Assembly (NCBI GenBank): GCA_965198755.1
Contig: OZ240673.1
Coordinates: 1,922,001-1,986,000, forward strand
Origin: BOG-908 sp963692875
GTDB taxonomy: Bacteria; Pseudomonadota; Alphaproteobacteria; Acetobacterales; Acetobacteraceae
Length of the DNA: 64,000 nt
Reading direction: 5' to 3'
Position 1 is the stretch's first letter. Every line of letters starts with the position of its first letter. The notes below the pieces were generated by a model, which had not been told where the DNA came from, ran no database searches, and saw nothing but the letters and a program-made list of their open reading frames with translations. A program made the position numbers and the translations under genes. Positions 26,963 to 35,068 of this stretch are shown piece after piece.

Positions 26963-27889
26963 ATGCTCCCAGAACCAGCCCTATCAAGACGCGCACTCTT
27001 AGCCGCAGCAGCCGCGGCGCTGGCACCGCCGCCGAGCGCCCCGGCCGTCATCCGGCTTTGGCCGAACGCGCCACCCGGCGGCGGCGGTCCTGCAGGCCCG
27101 ATCTCCGTCGGCAAAGGCGGCGCCGTCAGCAACGTCGTCGTACCGACCCTGACGGTCATCGAACCGCAGCATCCCTCCGGCGCCGCCATGCTGGTTGCCG
27201 CCGGCGGCGGCTACAGGCACATCGCGATCACGCGCGAGGCCTACCCCGCCGCGGCATGGCTCGCTGCCCGCGGCGTCACCGCGTTCGTGCTGTGCTATCG
27301 TTTGCCTCAGGAGGGCTGGACCGACGGCCCGCTCGCGCCGCTGCAGGACGCCCAGCGCGCCCTGCGCGTCATCCGGGCACAGGCGCCACGCTACCGGCTC
27401 GACCGTAATCGCATCGGCGTGCTGGGATTCTCCGCCGGCGGCCACCTGATGGGCATGGCCGCCACACGGTCAGGCCTGCAGTCCTACGCGGCCATCGACG
27501 CGCAGGATACCTACTCCGCCCGGCCGGACAACGCGGCACTCATCTACCCGGTGATCACGCTGGAGGCGCCCTACGACCGCACCTCCACCCGCCACGCGCT
27601 GGTCGGCCTTCACTCGACGCCGGAGGCCAGCGCCGCCTGGTCCGTGCAGACGCATGTCCGGCCGGACTGCCCGCCGGTGTTCCTGATGCAGGCGGAGGAC
27701 GACCCGATCTCCGACCCCGCCAACACGCTCATCATGGCCGATGCGTGCCGGGCAGCCGGCGTGGCGGTCGACCTGCACCGGGTGCCCACGGGCGGGCACG
27801 GCTTCGGCATGGGCAGGCCCGGCTCGCCAACCGCCGCCTGGCCGAACTGGTACGAGACCTGGCTGCGCGCCCGCCACGTGATCACCTGA
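26963..27889 (+). CDS. exported alpha/beta-hydrolase, esterase-like
   Basis: A 308-residue hydrolase with an N-terminal Tat-type signal (SRRALLAAAAAALAP). The catalytic serine motif GFSAGG lies near residue 155, with VAAGGGYRHIAI as oxyanion-hole region, EDDPISD for the acid and GGHGFG for the histidine. The pattern is that of BD-FAE/acetylxylan-esterase-type enzymes, so a sugar ester or small ester substrate is likely. ATG 26963 leaves the twin-arginine intact; the TTG at 26954 lies in the repeat. Confidence 0.82.
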   Translation: MLPEPALSRRALLAAAAAALAPPPSAPAVIRLWPNAPPGGGGPAGPISVGKGGAVSNVVVPTLTVIEPQHPSGAAMLVAAGGGYRHIAITREAYPAAAWLAARGVTAFVLCYRLPQEGWTDGPLAPLQDAQRALRVIRAQAPRYRLDRNRIGVLGFSAGGHLMGMAATRSGLQSYAAIDAQDTYSARPDNAALIYPVITLEAPYDRTSTRHALVGLHSTPEASAAWSVQTHVRPDCPPVFLMQAEDDPISDPANTLIMADACRAAGVAVDLHRVPTGGHGFGMGRPGSPTAAWPNWYETWLRARHVIT

Positions 27890-27940
27890 TGCCAATTTTC
27901 AAACGCGGGCAGCCGCCTCGCCACCCCGCTTTCACGGCCC

Positions 27941-28001
27941 GCGTTGCAAACCACGCCCCGACAGCGGAAACAACGGCGTTTTGCCGCCCTGTCTCGACCA
28001 G
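27941..28001. repeat. possible decayed palindromic element
   Basis: GCGTTGCAAACCACGCCCC, then GACAGCGGAAACAACGG and CGTTTTGCCGCC, resemble the core and right-arm start of intact copies with many changes and no remaining hairpin. The match is weak and could be chance. Confidence 0.3.
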
Positions 28002-28024
28002 TACCCGTCTGCAAAGGTTCAAGC

Positions 28025-29059
28025 TTGACCGCCACCACGCCCCAGCGCGCCGCCCTCGGCGTTCTCATCCTCTTCCTCGTCCTGCTCGGCCTCTACACAT
28101 TGTGGGATTTTCTGCCCGCGCTCGCCTGGGCCGCGGTCTTCGCGGTGGCGCTGTGGCCGTTCTACTGCCGCGTGCTGGCCCGCGCCGGCGCCCGGCACAG
28201 CACCGCAGTCTCCGCCGCCTTCACCCTCGGCGTGGCGCTGGTCTTCGTGGTCCCCGTGCTGCTGGTCGGCCTGCAGATCGGCCGCGAAGCACATGCCGCC
28301 TCCGAATGGGTCAGGAACGCCCAAGAAAAAGGCATTCCCGAACCGCAGGCGCTGCAGCACCTCCCCGTCGGCCAGGCGCAACTGGGCGCCTGGTGGCAGC
28401 AGAATCTGGCCGACCCCGGCGAAGCGCGCGGCCTGCTCGAGCGCGTCAGCCACGGCCGCGCCGGCAGCGCCGGCAAGATAGGCGAGCAGGTCGTCCACCG
28501 CCTGACCCTGTTCGCCTTCATGCTGCTGACCCTGTTCTTCCTGTTCCGCACCGGCGAGACCGTCTCCAACCAGCTTCGCCGGGCCGCTACCCGCACCTTC
28601 GGCGTCCGCGGCGAGCAGATCGGCCTGCAGATCATCGCGTCGATCCACGGCACGGTGAACGGCCTGGTGCTGGTCGGCCTGGGCGAGGGCGTGATCCTGG
28701 GCGTGATCTACGCGGTGGCCGGCGTGCCGCACCCGACAGTGTTCGGCGCGCTAACCGCGCTGGCGGCGATGATCCCGTTTGCCGCTCCGGTGGTGTTCGG
28801 CATCGCGGCACTGGTGCTTGCCGCCGGCGGGTCGGTCGCCTGGGCGATCGGCGTGCTGGTCGCCGGCATGGTGGTGACGTTCACCGCCGACCATTTTGTC
28901 CGCCCGGTGCTGATCGGCGGCGCCACGCAGCTGCCGTTCCTGTGGGTGTTGCTGGGGATTTTGGGCGGCGTAGAGGCTTGGGGGCTGATCGGCCTGTTCG
29001 TCGGGCCGGCGATCATGGCGGCGCTGATCCTGCTGTGGCGGGAGTGGGCCGAGGCCTGA
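28025..29059 (+). CDS. AI-2E-family transporter
   Basis: A 344-residue membrane protein of the AI-2E/PerM family. Two hydrophobic helices at the N-terminus (about residues 10-50), another at 60-85, a soluble middle part (about 90-155), then several helices. Family motifs: IIASIHGTVNGLVLVGLGEG and AALILLWREW near the end. Members export small molecules or ions; the autoinducer-2 substrate named for the family is not established here. I start at TTG 28025, which has AAAGG about 8 bases upstream. Confidence 0.82.
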   Translation: MTATTPQRAALGVLILFLVLLGLYTLWDFLPALAWAAVFAVALWPFYCRVLARAGARHSTAVSAAFTLGVALVFVVPVLLVGLQIGREAHAASEWVRNAQEKGIPEPQALQHLPVGQAQLGAWWQQNLADPGEARGLLERVSHGRAGSAGKIGEQVVHRLTLFAFMLLTLFFLFRTGETVSNQLRRAATRTFGVRGEQIGLQIIASIHGTVNGLVLVGLGEGVILGVIYAVAGVPHPTVFGALTALAAMIPFAAPVVFGIAALVLAAGGSVAWAIGVLVAGMVVTFTADHFVRPVLIGGATQLPFLWVLLGILGGVEAWGLIGLFVGPAIMAALILLWREWAEA

Positions 29060-29060
29060 A

Positions 29061-29252
29061 GGCAAGGCAAGCAGTTCTTTTTTGAAAAAAAGAACCAAAA
29101 AACTTTTGTTCCCTGGAGTATGAGCCGGGGGATACGCCGCGACAGCAGGACAGAAGCGTTGTTGCTCTTTCTCGACAAACCAGCCCGGCCAGCGCGCGAC
29201 AGCGGAGACAGAAGTTTTTTGGTTCTTTCTTCAAAAAAGAACCGCTTGCTTA
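29061..29252. repeat. palindromic intergenic element, expanded copy
   Basis: Starts one base after a stop codon. GGTTC-type left arm (AGTTC / GAACC), core GCCGCGACAGCAGGAC with a damaged middle arm (GTTGCTCTTTCTCG / ACAAACCAG), a second core GCGCGACAGCGGAGAC, then GGTTCTTTCTTC / AAAAAAGAACC and CGCTTGC. The extra core and arm make it longer than other copies. Confidence 0.85.
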
Positions 29253-29257
29253 CTCCC

Positions 29258-29500
29258 TCAAATCGACCAGTTGAACGCCTCGAACCCCGCCGGCTCGGCA
29301 GCCCGCCCAGGCAGCATCGCGTGTAGCGCTCGCACCCGCCGGCTGCCGCTGGTCATCAGGCAAAACGGCAGCACGCCGTGCACCATGCAGGCGAGCCCGC
29401 CCACCACCATCGTCCCGCCAAACCGCAGCGCAAAACCCAGGTGGCCCACGTAGCTCTCGCCCACGGACGCAGGGTGATCGGTCAACCAGCGTGCGATCAT
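29258..29500 (-). CDS. small membrane protein, DUF6356-like
   Basis: An 80-residue protein reading MIARWLTDHPASVGESYVGH, then FALRFGGTMVVGGLACMVHG and VLPFCLMTSGSRRV. One hydrophobic central segment with a conserved His-Pro and Gly-Glu-Ser pattern fits the DUF6356 group, which I recall but could not check. It lies opposite the neighbouring plus-strand genes, with an element on each side. Confidence 0.6.
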   Translation of the reverse strand: MIARWLTDHPASVGESYVGHLGFALRFGGTMVVGGLACMVHGVLPFCLMTSGSRRVRALHAMLPGRAAEPAGFEAFNWSI

Positions 29501-29568
29501 GGCTTCCGCCTCCGACTAGGATTACCCCAGCATACAGGCAATCCATACTTCATCAATATGAAACGGAG

Positions 29569-29706
29569 CAGGCAAGCCAAGCAGATGTTCGCAAAAAAAA
29601 CTAAAAACGTTTGTTCCCTGGCGCGCGCGTTGCAGAAACCTCCGCGACAGCAGGACCAAAAGTCTTTTGCTTCTCTTCAGAAAAGAAGGCTTTGCCTTGT
29701 CTTGCC
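29569..29706. repeat. palindromic intergenic element, full copy
   Basis: Left arm degenerate (GATGTTCGCAAAAAAAAC), AAAACGTTTGTTCCCTGG, core CTCCGCGACAGCAGGACC, AAAAGTCTTTTG, then a CTTC-type right arm (CTTCTCTTC / AGAAAAGAAG) and GCTTTGCCTTGTC. Confidence 0.85.
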
Positions 29707-29750
29707 TGCCCACGTTGGACATCGAAGCCAACCCTCCCCATTTCCCAACC

Positions 29751-30785
29751 ATGCGCCTATCCGTCCTAGACCAGTCGATGATCGTCTCCGGCCGCTCCCC
29801 GGCCGCCTCCATCCGCGAGACCGTCGAGCTCGCCCGCCTTTGCGACCGGCTCGGCTACCACCGCTACTGGCTGTCCGAGCACCACAGCAGCGACAGCATC
29901 GCCGGCTCGGCGCCCGAGGTGTTGCTGGCCGCCCTGGCCATGGTCACCGCGCGCATCCGCCTGGGCAGCGCCGGGGTGATGTTGCCGCACTACAGCAGCC
30001 TGAAGGTGGCCGAGCAGTTCCGCGTGCTCGAAGCGCTGGCACCCGGACGCATCGATCTGGGCCTGGGCCGCGCCCCCGGCTCCGACGGCCGCACCGCCTT
30101 CGCGCTGAACCCAAACGCGGCGGACGCCGCCAACGCATTCCCGGCCCAACTACGCGACCTGATGTCCTGGGTCAGCGGCACCGCGCTGCCGGACGGCCAC
30201 CCGTTCCGCACCGTCGTTGCCCAGCCGACCGGCGAGACCTCGCCGGAGGTGTGGATCCTGGGCAGCTCCACCTACGGCGCCCAGGTCGCCGCCTATTTCG
30301 GCCTACCGTATTGCTACGCCTATTTTTTCACCGAGGGTCAGGGCGCGGCCGAGGCCCTCTCGCTCTACCGTGAGACCTACCGGCCGAGCGCGCGCCACCC
30401 TGCACCAAACAGCGCGATTGCGGTGTTCGCCCTGGCTGCCGACACCCAGGCGCAGGCCGAGCAGCTGTTCGTCCCGCGGGAAGTCTGGCGCGCCGAACGC
30501 GAGCGCGGCCGGTTCGTGCCCCTGCCCTCGCCCGAGGAAGCCGCCGCCTACCTGTTCACCGAGGCGGAGTCGGCCCGCAACGCGGCTGCACGCGAGCGGG
30601 CGGCCTTCGGAACGCCTGGCGTGGTGCGGCAACGGCTGACCGCGATCGCCGACGGGCTCGGCGCTGACGAGGTGGCGGTGGTGACCGCATTGCACAATCA
30701 AGCGGCACGCCAGCGGTCTTTCGAGCTGATTGCGCGCGAGTTCGGGCTGGCGGGAGACGCGGCGGCGCTTCTAGCGGCGGAGTAG
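29751..30785 (+). CDS. luciferase-like flavin oxidoreductase
   Basis: A 344-residue single-domain protein of the bacterial luciferase-like (LLM) superfamily, which uses reduced flavin supplied by another enzyme. The opening RLSVLDQSMIVSGRSP, the motif YHRYWLSEHHSSDSIAGSAP and RIDLGLGRAPGSDGRTAFAL are typical of the MsnO8/YhbW subgroup. Substrate unknown. ATG 29751 begins the first beta strand. Confidence 0.87.
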   Translation: MRLSVLDQSMIVSGRSPAASIRETVELARLCDRLGYHRYWLSEHHSSDSIAGSAPEVLLAALAMVTARIRLGSAGVMLPHYSSLKVAEQFRVLEALAPGRIDLGLGRAPGSDGRTAFALNPNAADAANAFPAQLRDLMSWVSGTALPDGHPFRTVVAQPTGETSPEVWILGSSTYGAQVAAYFGLPYCYAYFFTEGQGAAEALSLYRETYRPSARHPAPNSAIAVFALAADTQAQAEQLFVPREVWRAERERGRFVPLPSPEEAAAYLFTEAESARNAAARERAAFGTPGVVRQRLTAIADGLGADEVAVVTALHNQAARQRSFELIAREFGLAGDAAALLAAE

Positions 30786-30824
30786 TCCGGGCTGGTAGTT
30801 TACGTCGCCAAAGCTGCAAAAGCA

Positions 30825-30958
30825 GAAGCAAGGCCTTCTTTTTAGGAAAAAAGAAGCAAAAGCCATCGCAAGCGCTGTCGTGGATTTTCCACCAACGAGG
30901 ACCAAAGGAATAGAAGTTTTTTGGTTCTTTTTTTCAAAAAAGAACCGCTTGCTTTCTT
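30825..30958. repeat. palindromic intergenic element, full copy
   Basis: CTTC-type left arm (CTTCTTTTTAGG / AAAAAAGAAG), core GCGCTGTCGTGG, GGAATAGAAGTTTTTTGG, then TTCTTTTTTTC / AAAAAAGAACC and CGCTTGCTTTC. It lies between convergent genes ending at 30785 and 30960. Confidence 0.88.
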
Positions 30959-30959
30959 C

Positions 30960-31241
30960 TCAGCGCTCCCACGGGCGCGTTTGTAACGGCCGACCCGACG
31001 CGTTCGCCCGCCAACCCTGCAAGCGGAACGCGACGTAGGCGATGACGGCCGCGACCAGGGCGATCGGCACCAGAATAGACGCAATCCACAGGAACACGGC
31101 GGCGATGGCCAGCACGCCGGCAATCGCAGCCACCAGGGCCGCGCCCACGCCAATCCGCAGCGGCCACATCGAGCGCGGGGCCGCTAAGACGAACTCACCG
31201 CCCGGTGTCATGTCGATGGTTTGTGGAACCCGATCGCGCAT
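30960..31241 (-). CDS. small two-helix membrane protein
   Basis: A 93-residue protein starting MRDRVPQTIDMTPGGEFV. Two adjacent hydrophobic helices (about residues 29-53 and 56-72) follow a short polar head, and the tail is basic (GWRANASGRPLQTRPWER). I recognise no family. The longer reading upstream of ATG 31241 overlaps the divergent gene at 31353 and is unlikely. Confidence 0.55.
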   Translation of the reverse strand: MRDRVPQTIDMTPGGEFVLAAPRSMWPLRIGVGAALVAAIAGVLAIAAVFLWIASILVPIALVAAVIAYVAFRLQGWRANASGRPLQTRPWER

Positions 31242-31352
31242 CCTGTTGACTTGGCGAGCCCCGCCCCGGCACGCAAGGGGATGCCGCCCGACGATTTCTG
31301 AAACCGCATCGCAGCGGTATACAGGCGAGCCGGCAGGTGCGGAGGTGAGGCG

Positions 31353-31730
31353 ATGAAGCTGCCAAGATTGCGGAGCGCGTGGTTGGGCGTGGTGGTGTGC
31401 GCGTGTGCCCTGCCGGCCCATGCCGACGACGTCTCTGTCGCGCTGCAGGACATCGTCGAGGCGGCGATGGCTGCCAACTTCATCCGCCCGCAAACGAACA
31501 TGTGGCGGTTCGACGGCCTGAAGCCTTACGTGCTGGGCGATCACGTCGTCTGCGGCTACGTGAACTTCCAGTCAGCCGGCGCACGCTACCTCGGCTTCCA
31601 CCAGTTCTACGCGGTCGTCCACAACGACGCCGTGACGCTGGCGCAGATCGACGACCCGGACAACGACGGCACCGGGCAGCTCGCCGCCAAGCTGCGCCTG
31701 CTGTGCGGCCCGGCCAAGACAGTGCGTTAG
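31353..31730 (+). CDS. small secreted hypothetical protein
   Basis: A 125-residue protein with a signal peptide (residues 1-24, WLGVVVCACALPAHA-D). The mature part contains two cysteines (VVCGYVNF, LLCGPAK) that could pair, and FHQFYAVVHNDAVTL. I do not recognise the family. It is divergent from the small membrane protein at 30960-31241. Confidence 0.6.
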   Translation: MKLPRLRSAWLGVVVCACALPAHADDVSVALQDIVEAAMAANFIRPQTNMWRFDGLKPYVLGDHVVCGYVNFQSAGARYLGFHQFYAVVHNDAVTLAQIDDPDNDGTGQLAAKLRLLCGPAKTVR

Positions 31731-32199
31731 CAGGCTGGTGCGTCAGCAGAGACGAGTGCGTGAGCAGACGTTGCCGTCCGATGAAAAACTGCTAAAGCCG
31801 ATGGACGTAAAACGGCGGCAACACATGGTGCGGCCGCCCACGAAGCAAGAACGAATCGGCGTATCAAGTCCCATGCAACGTCTGACATCTCTTGCCCGAA
31901 CTTGATTGCGTTGCGCAGCAGCTTTGGACGGCGCGCCTGTCGCGCGACGGCGTCGCCTGTTTCACGTTTGTGTGAGACTGCAAAGTCGTCGATTCATGCA
32001 ATCGTACCTGTGTAGCGGAACAAGAATTGCTTTAGGAATGCGATTGGGAGGCGATATCGCTTGCAGACGGCGATGTAACCCTTGAGAGCCGGTCGCGCTG
32101 CGTGCACGATCCGGCTGCACGTGAACAACATCGCTTGCCGGCCGGCGACGTACGGCTGGCAGGAAACGGGAGACGAGATGGTATGACGGAGTGCACGGC
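31731..32199. other. gap upstream of tonB
   Basis: About 470 bases with no supportable gene. None of the intergenic elements is present. The stretch presumably holds the promoter of the tonB-exbB-exbD operon; I could not identify a convincing Fur-type site by eye. Confidence 0.4.
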
Positions 32200-32847
32200 A
32201 TGAACTACGCCGAGCAAGGCAAGAACCCGACGCGCCACATCGTTGGCATCACCGTCGTGGTCCTCTTGCACATCGTTCTGATTTACGGGCTGGTAAACGG
32301 TTTGGGCTCGAACATCATCGAGAAGCTCAACCCGCCGGTCGCGACGAAGATCATCCAGCAGGACACCAAGCCGCCGCCGCCGCCTCCCCCGCCGCCACCG
32401 CCGCCGGAGATCGCGGCGCCGCCGCCGCCGTTCATCCCGCCGCCGGACATCGCCATCCAGCCGCCGCCGCAGCAACACGTCATCCAGGCGGTCACGCGCC
32501 AGGCGCCCCCGGCACAGGCGTACCACCCGACGGCGCCGGTGCCGACAGCGCCGGCCGCGCCCGACCACGACGTGAGCGAGCGGCCGATCAGCGGCAGTCC
32601 GCTGCAATACCCGCAGCAAATGCAGGACGAGGAGCGAGAGGGTTCGGTGCGCGTGTCCTGCGACGTGGACACCGCCGGTTCGACAAGCAACTGCAAGGTC
32701 GACTCGGTCAACGGCGGCTCAGCGTTCGGCCAGGCAGCGCTCAAATACGTCGAACGCGCCCGCTACCGGCCACGCACCCACAACGGCGTTCCGGTGTCGT
32801 CACAACACCAGTGGAACATAAAATTCACCCTCAATGGTGCCGAGTAA
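32200..32847 (+). CDS. tonB: TonB energy-transducing protein
   Basis: A 215-residue TonB. A cytoplasmic head and single membrane helix (about residues 13-33, RHIVGITVVVLLHIVLIYGL) are followed by a long proline-rich spacer that crosses the periplasm (about 58-120, with runs of PPPPP). The C-terminal TonB domain (about 130-215) has GSPLQYPQQMQDEEREGSVRV-type start and ends QHQWNIKFTLNGAE. TonB carries energy from ExbB-ExbD to outer-membrane receptors, two of which lie downstream. ATG 32200 is preferred over GTG 32191. Confidence 0.92.
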   Translation: MNYAEQGKNPTRHIVGITVVVLLHIVLIYGLVNGLGSNIIEKLNPPVATKIIQQDTKPPPPPPPPPPPPEIAAPPPPFIPPPDIAIQPPPQQHVIQAVTRQAPPAQAYHPTAPVPTAPAAPDHDVSERPISGSPLQYPQQMQDEEREGSVRVSCDVDTAGSTSNCKVDSVNGGSAFGQAALKYVERARYRPRTHNGVPVSSQHQWNIKFTLNGAE

Positions 32848-32905
32848 CTTCGGTCTCGGACATCGACACGGCGAAGCCCCAGCGGTCCGCCTAAAAGGAG
32901 CTACC

Positions 32906-33955
32906 ATGAGCAAGACCAACCGACTTCCCGCCCTGGCAGCCGCCTTGGCCTTCAGCGCAGCCATCGCAATGCCGGCCGTCGCTTTCGCCCAGGCAGCCTC
33001 GCCCGCCCCGGCGTCGCCATCGACGATGGCGCCGCCTCCCGGCGCGCCCGCCGCCCCCGGCGACGCGGCAGCACCCGCTCCCGGCGCGCCCGCCACCAGC
33101 GCCGCCCCCGGCACACCCGGCGCGCCGGACGCCGCCACCGGCGCGGCCCCCGGCACGCCAGGCGCACCCGCAGCCCCGGGTGCCACGCCGGACGCCGGCG
33201 GCCCGTCGGCCACCGCCGCAGACAACGGCAACGGCACACAGACCGTCGACAACCCGTACGGCCTGGCCGCCCTGTGGAAGACCGGCGACGCCGTCTCCCA
33301 CACCGTGCTCGTGCTGCTCGCGATCATGTCGCTGGGCACCTGGTACATCATGATCACCAAGTTCTTCGAGCAGATGAACCTGTTCCGTGCCGGCAAGGTG
33401 GCGCAGCGCGAGTTCTGGAAGACCACGTCGGTTCGCGAGGGCGTGCAGCGCCTCAAGCCCACCAGCCCGTTCCGCTACATCGCCGAGAACGGCGTCAACG
33501 CCAGCGAGCACCACGAGGGCGCGCTGACCGACAGCATCGACCTGCACACCTGGGTGACGATGAGCATCCAGCGCGCGCAGGAGACCATCTCCTCGCGGCT
33601 GCAGGGCGGCCTGGCTTTCCTTGCGACCGTCGGATCCACCTCGCCGTTCGTCGGCCTGTTCGGCACCGTCTGGGGCATCTATCACGCGCTGACCGCCATC
33701 GGCATCGCCGGTCAGGCCAGCATCGACAAGGTGGCCGGCCCGGTGGGTGAGGCGCTGATCATGACCGCACTCGGCCTGGCTACCGCGGTTCCCGCTGTGC
33801 TCGGCTACAACTTCCTCGTCCGCCGCAACAAGTCGGCCTCCGAGAAGGTGCGCAACTTCGGCAGCGACCTGCACTCCATCCTGCTGAGCGGCCGCCGCGT
33901 CAGCGTTCCGGCCAACAGCGGCGGCCTGGCGCCGGTCGCAGCACGGGTCGCCTGA
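32906..33955 (+). CDS. exbB: ExbB with long Pro/Ala-rich leader
   Basis: A 349-residue MotA/TolQ/ExbB proton-channel protein. A signal-like segment (residues 1-29) is followed by an unusual Pro/Ala/Gly-rich stretch (about 30-100, with repeats such as PGTPGAP). The channel core follows: first helix TVLVLLAIMSLGTWYIMITK, then LAFLATVGSTSPFVGLFGTV and ALIMTALGLATAVPAVLGY. It forms the proton-driven motor with ExbD and TonB. The ribosome site AAAAGGAG stands 5 bases before ATG 32906. The leader is much longer than in E. coli ExbB but is seen in alphaproteobacteria. Confidence 0.93.
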   Translation: MSKTNRLPALAAALAFSAAIAMPAVAFAQAASPAPASPSTMAPPPGAPAAPGDAAAPAPGAPATSAAPGTPGAPDAATGAAPGTPGAPAAPGATPDAGGPSATAADNGNGTQTVDNPYGLAALWKTGDAVSHTVLVLLAIMSLGTWYIMITKFFEQMNLFRAGKVAQREFWKTTSVREGVQRLKPTSPFRYIAENGVNASEHHEGALTDSIDLHTWVTMSIQRAQETISSRLQGGLAFLATVGSTSPFVGLFGTVWGIYHALTAIGIAGQASIDKVAGPVGEALIMTALGLATAVPAVLGYNFLVRRNKSASEKVRNFGSDLHSILLSGRRVSVPANSGGLAPVAARVA

Positions 33956-33959
33956 TCCG

Positions 33960-34385
33960 ATGGCAATGAGTGTCGGCCCCTCCGAGGGCGACGACGACGT
34001 GGTCAGCTCCATCAACACCACGCCGCTGGTGGACGTGATGCTGGTGCTGCTCATCATCTTCCTGATCACCATCCCGGTGGTGACACACACCGTGCCGGTG
34101 ACGTTGCCCAAGGACCGCAACCAGCCGACGCAGACCAAGCCGGAGAACATCATCATCGCCGTCGACAAGGACGGCGACATGTTCTGGAACGAGAAGCCGG
34201 TGGCCGACGTGGCCATCCTTCTCGACCGGCTCAAGCAGATCGCCGTCAAGGTGCCGCAACCCGAAGTGCACATCCGCGCCGACGAAAGCGGACGCTACGA
34301 GTTCGTGGGCAAGGTCATCGTCGCCCTGCAACGCGCCGGCATCTACAAGATCGCCTTCATCACCCAGCCGCCGCCGCACGGCTAG
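33960..34385 (+). CDS. exbD: ExbD, first copy
   Basis: A 141-residue ExbD/TolR protein with the helix SINTTPLVDVMLVLLIIFLI, whose aspartate is the proton-carrying residue, and a periplasmic domain ending KIAFITQPPP. It follows exbB by 4 bases, so the two are cotranslated. A second exbD follows 91 bases later. Confidence 0.93.
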   Translation: MAMSVGPSEGDDDVVSSINTTPLVDVMLVLLIIFLITIPVVTHTVPVTLPKDRNQPTQTKPENIIIAVDKDGDMFWNEKPVADVAILLDRLKQIAVKVPQPEVHIRADESGRYEFVGKVIVALQRAGIYKIAFITQPPPHG

Positions 34386-34476
34386 GCCGCAATAACGGCC
34401 GCGTTCCCGCTTGCAGGGGCGCGGCCGGCCTACCCAGATGCCCTGATCTCGAAGATCACATGAGGAACAGACTGAC

Positions 34477-34911
34477 ATGGCCATGAGCATGCCGACAAGC
34501 GGCGACAGGGACGAAATGGACGTGGTGGTGGACATGAACACCACGCCGCTGATCGACGTGATGCTGGTGCTGCTAATCATGCTGATCGTGACGATCCCCA
34601 TCCAGACACACGCGGTGAAGCTGGACCTGCCGGCCGGCAACCCGCCACCGCCGCCGGTGCCCCCCGTCGTCGTCACCATCGACGTCGATTTCGACGGCAC
34701 CATTCTGTGGAACGGCACCGCGGTTCCCGACGAGGCAGCGCTGCAGCAGCACATGCTCGAAGCGGCACACACCGACCCGCAGCCGGAAGTGCACCTCAAC
34801 CCGAATAAGCTCGCACCTTATAAAGACGTCGCACACGTCATGGCGGATGCGCAGCGTCTGGGCGTGCAGCGGCTGGGATTGGTTGGAAACGAGCAGTTCC
34901 TGGGGCAGTAA
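34477..34911 (+). CDS. exbD: ExbD, second copy
   Basis: A 144-residue second ExbD paralog with MNTTPLIDVMLVLLIMLIV and a Pro-rich step (GNPPPPPVPPVV) after the helix, unlike the first copy. Two ExbD paralogs side by side are common in alphaproteobacteria with many TonB receptors, and may make a mixed motor. Its stop is followed immediately by a palindromic element. Confidence 0.92.
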   Translation: MAMSMPTSGDRDEMDVVVDMNTTPLIDVMLVLLIMLIVTIPIQTHAVKLDLPAGNPPPPPVPPVVVTIDVDFDGTILWNGTAVPDEAALQQHMLEAAHTDPQPEVHLNPNKLAPYKDVAHVMADAQRLGVQRLGLVGNEQFLGQ

Positions 34912-35042
34912 GGCAAGCGGTTCTTTTTTGAAAAAAAGAACCAAAAAACTTTTGAGTCCTAAATGCGTGCCTTGCCGGAAAGAACCGCGACAGCCGCATT
35001 AAAAGCTTTTTGCTTCTTTTTCTCGAAAAAGAAGGCCTTCCT
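34912..35042. repeat. palindromic intergenic element, full copy
   Basis: Begins at the base after the exbD stop. GGTTC-type left arm, AAAAAACTTTTGAGTCC, core AACCGCGACAGCCGC, AAAAGCTTTTTG, then CTTCTTTTTCTC / GAAAAAGAAG and GCCTTC. It ends 26 bases before the TPR gene, inside what looks like one operon. Confidence 0.92.
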
Positions 35043-35068
35043 ACTACTCGACTCAAGGGACAATAACG

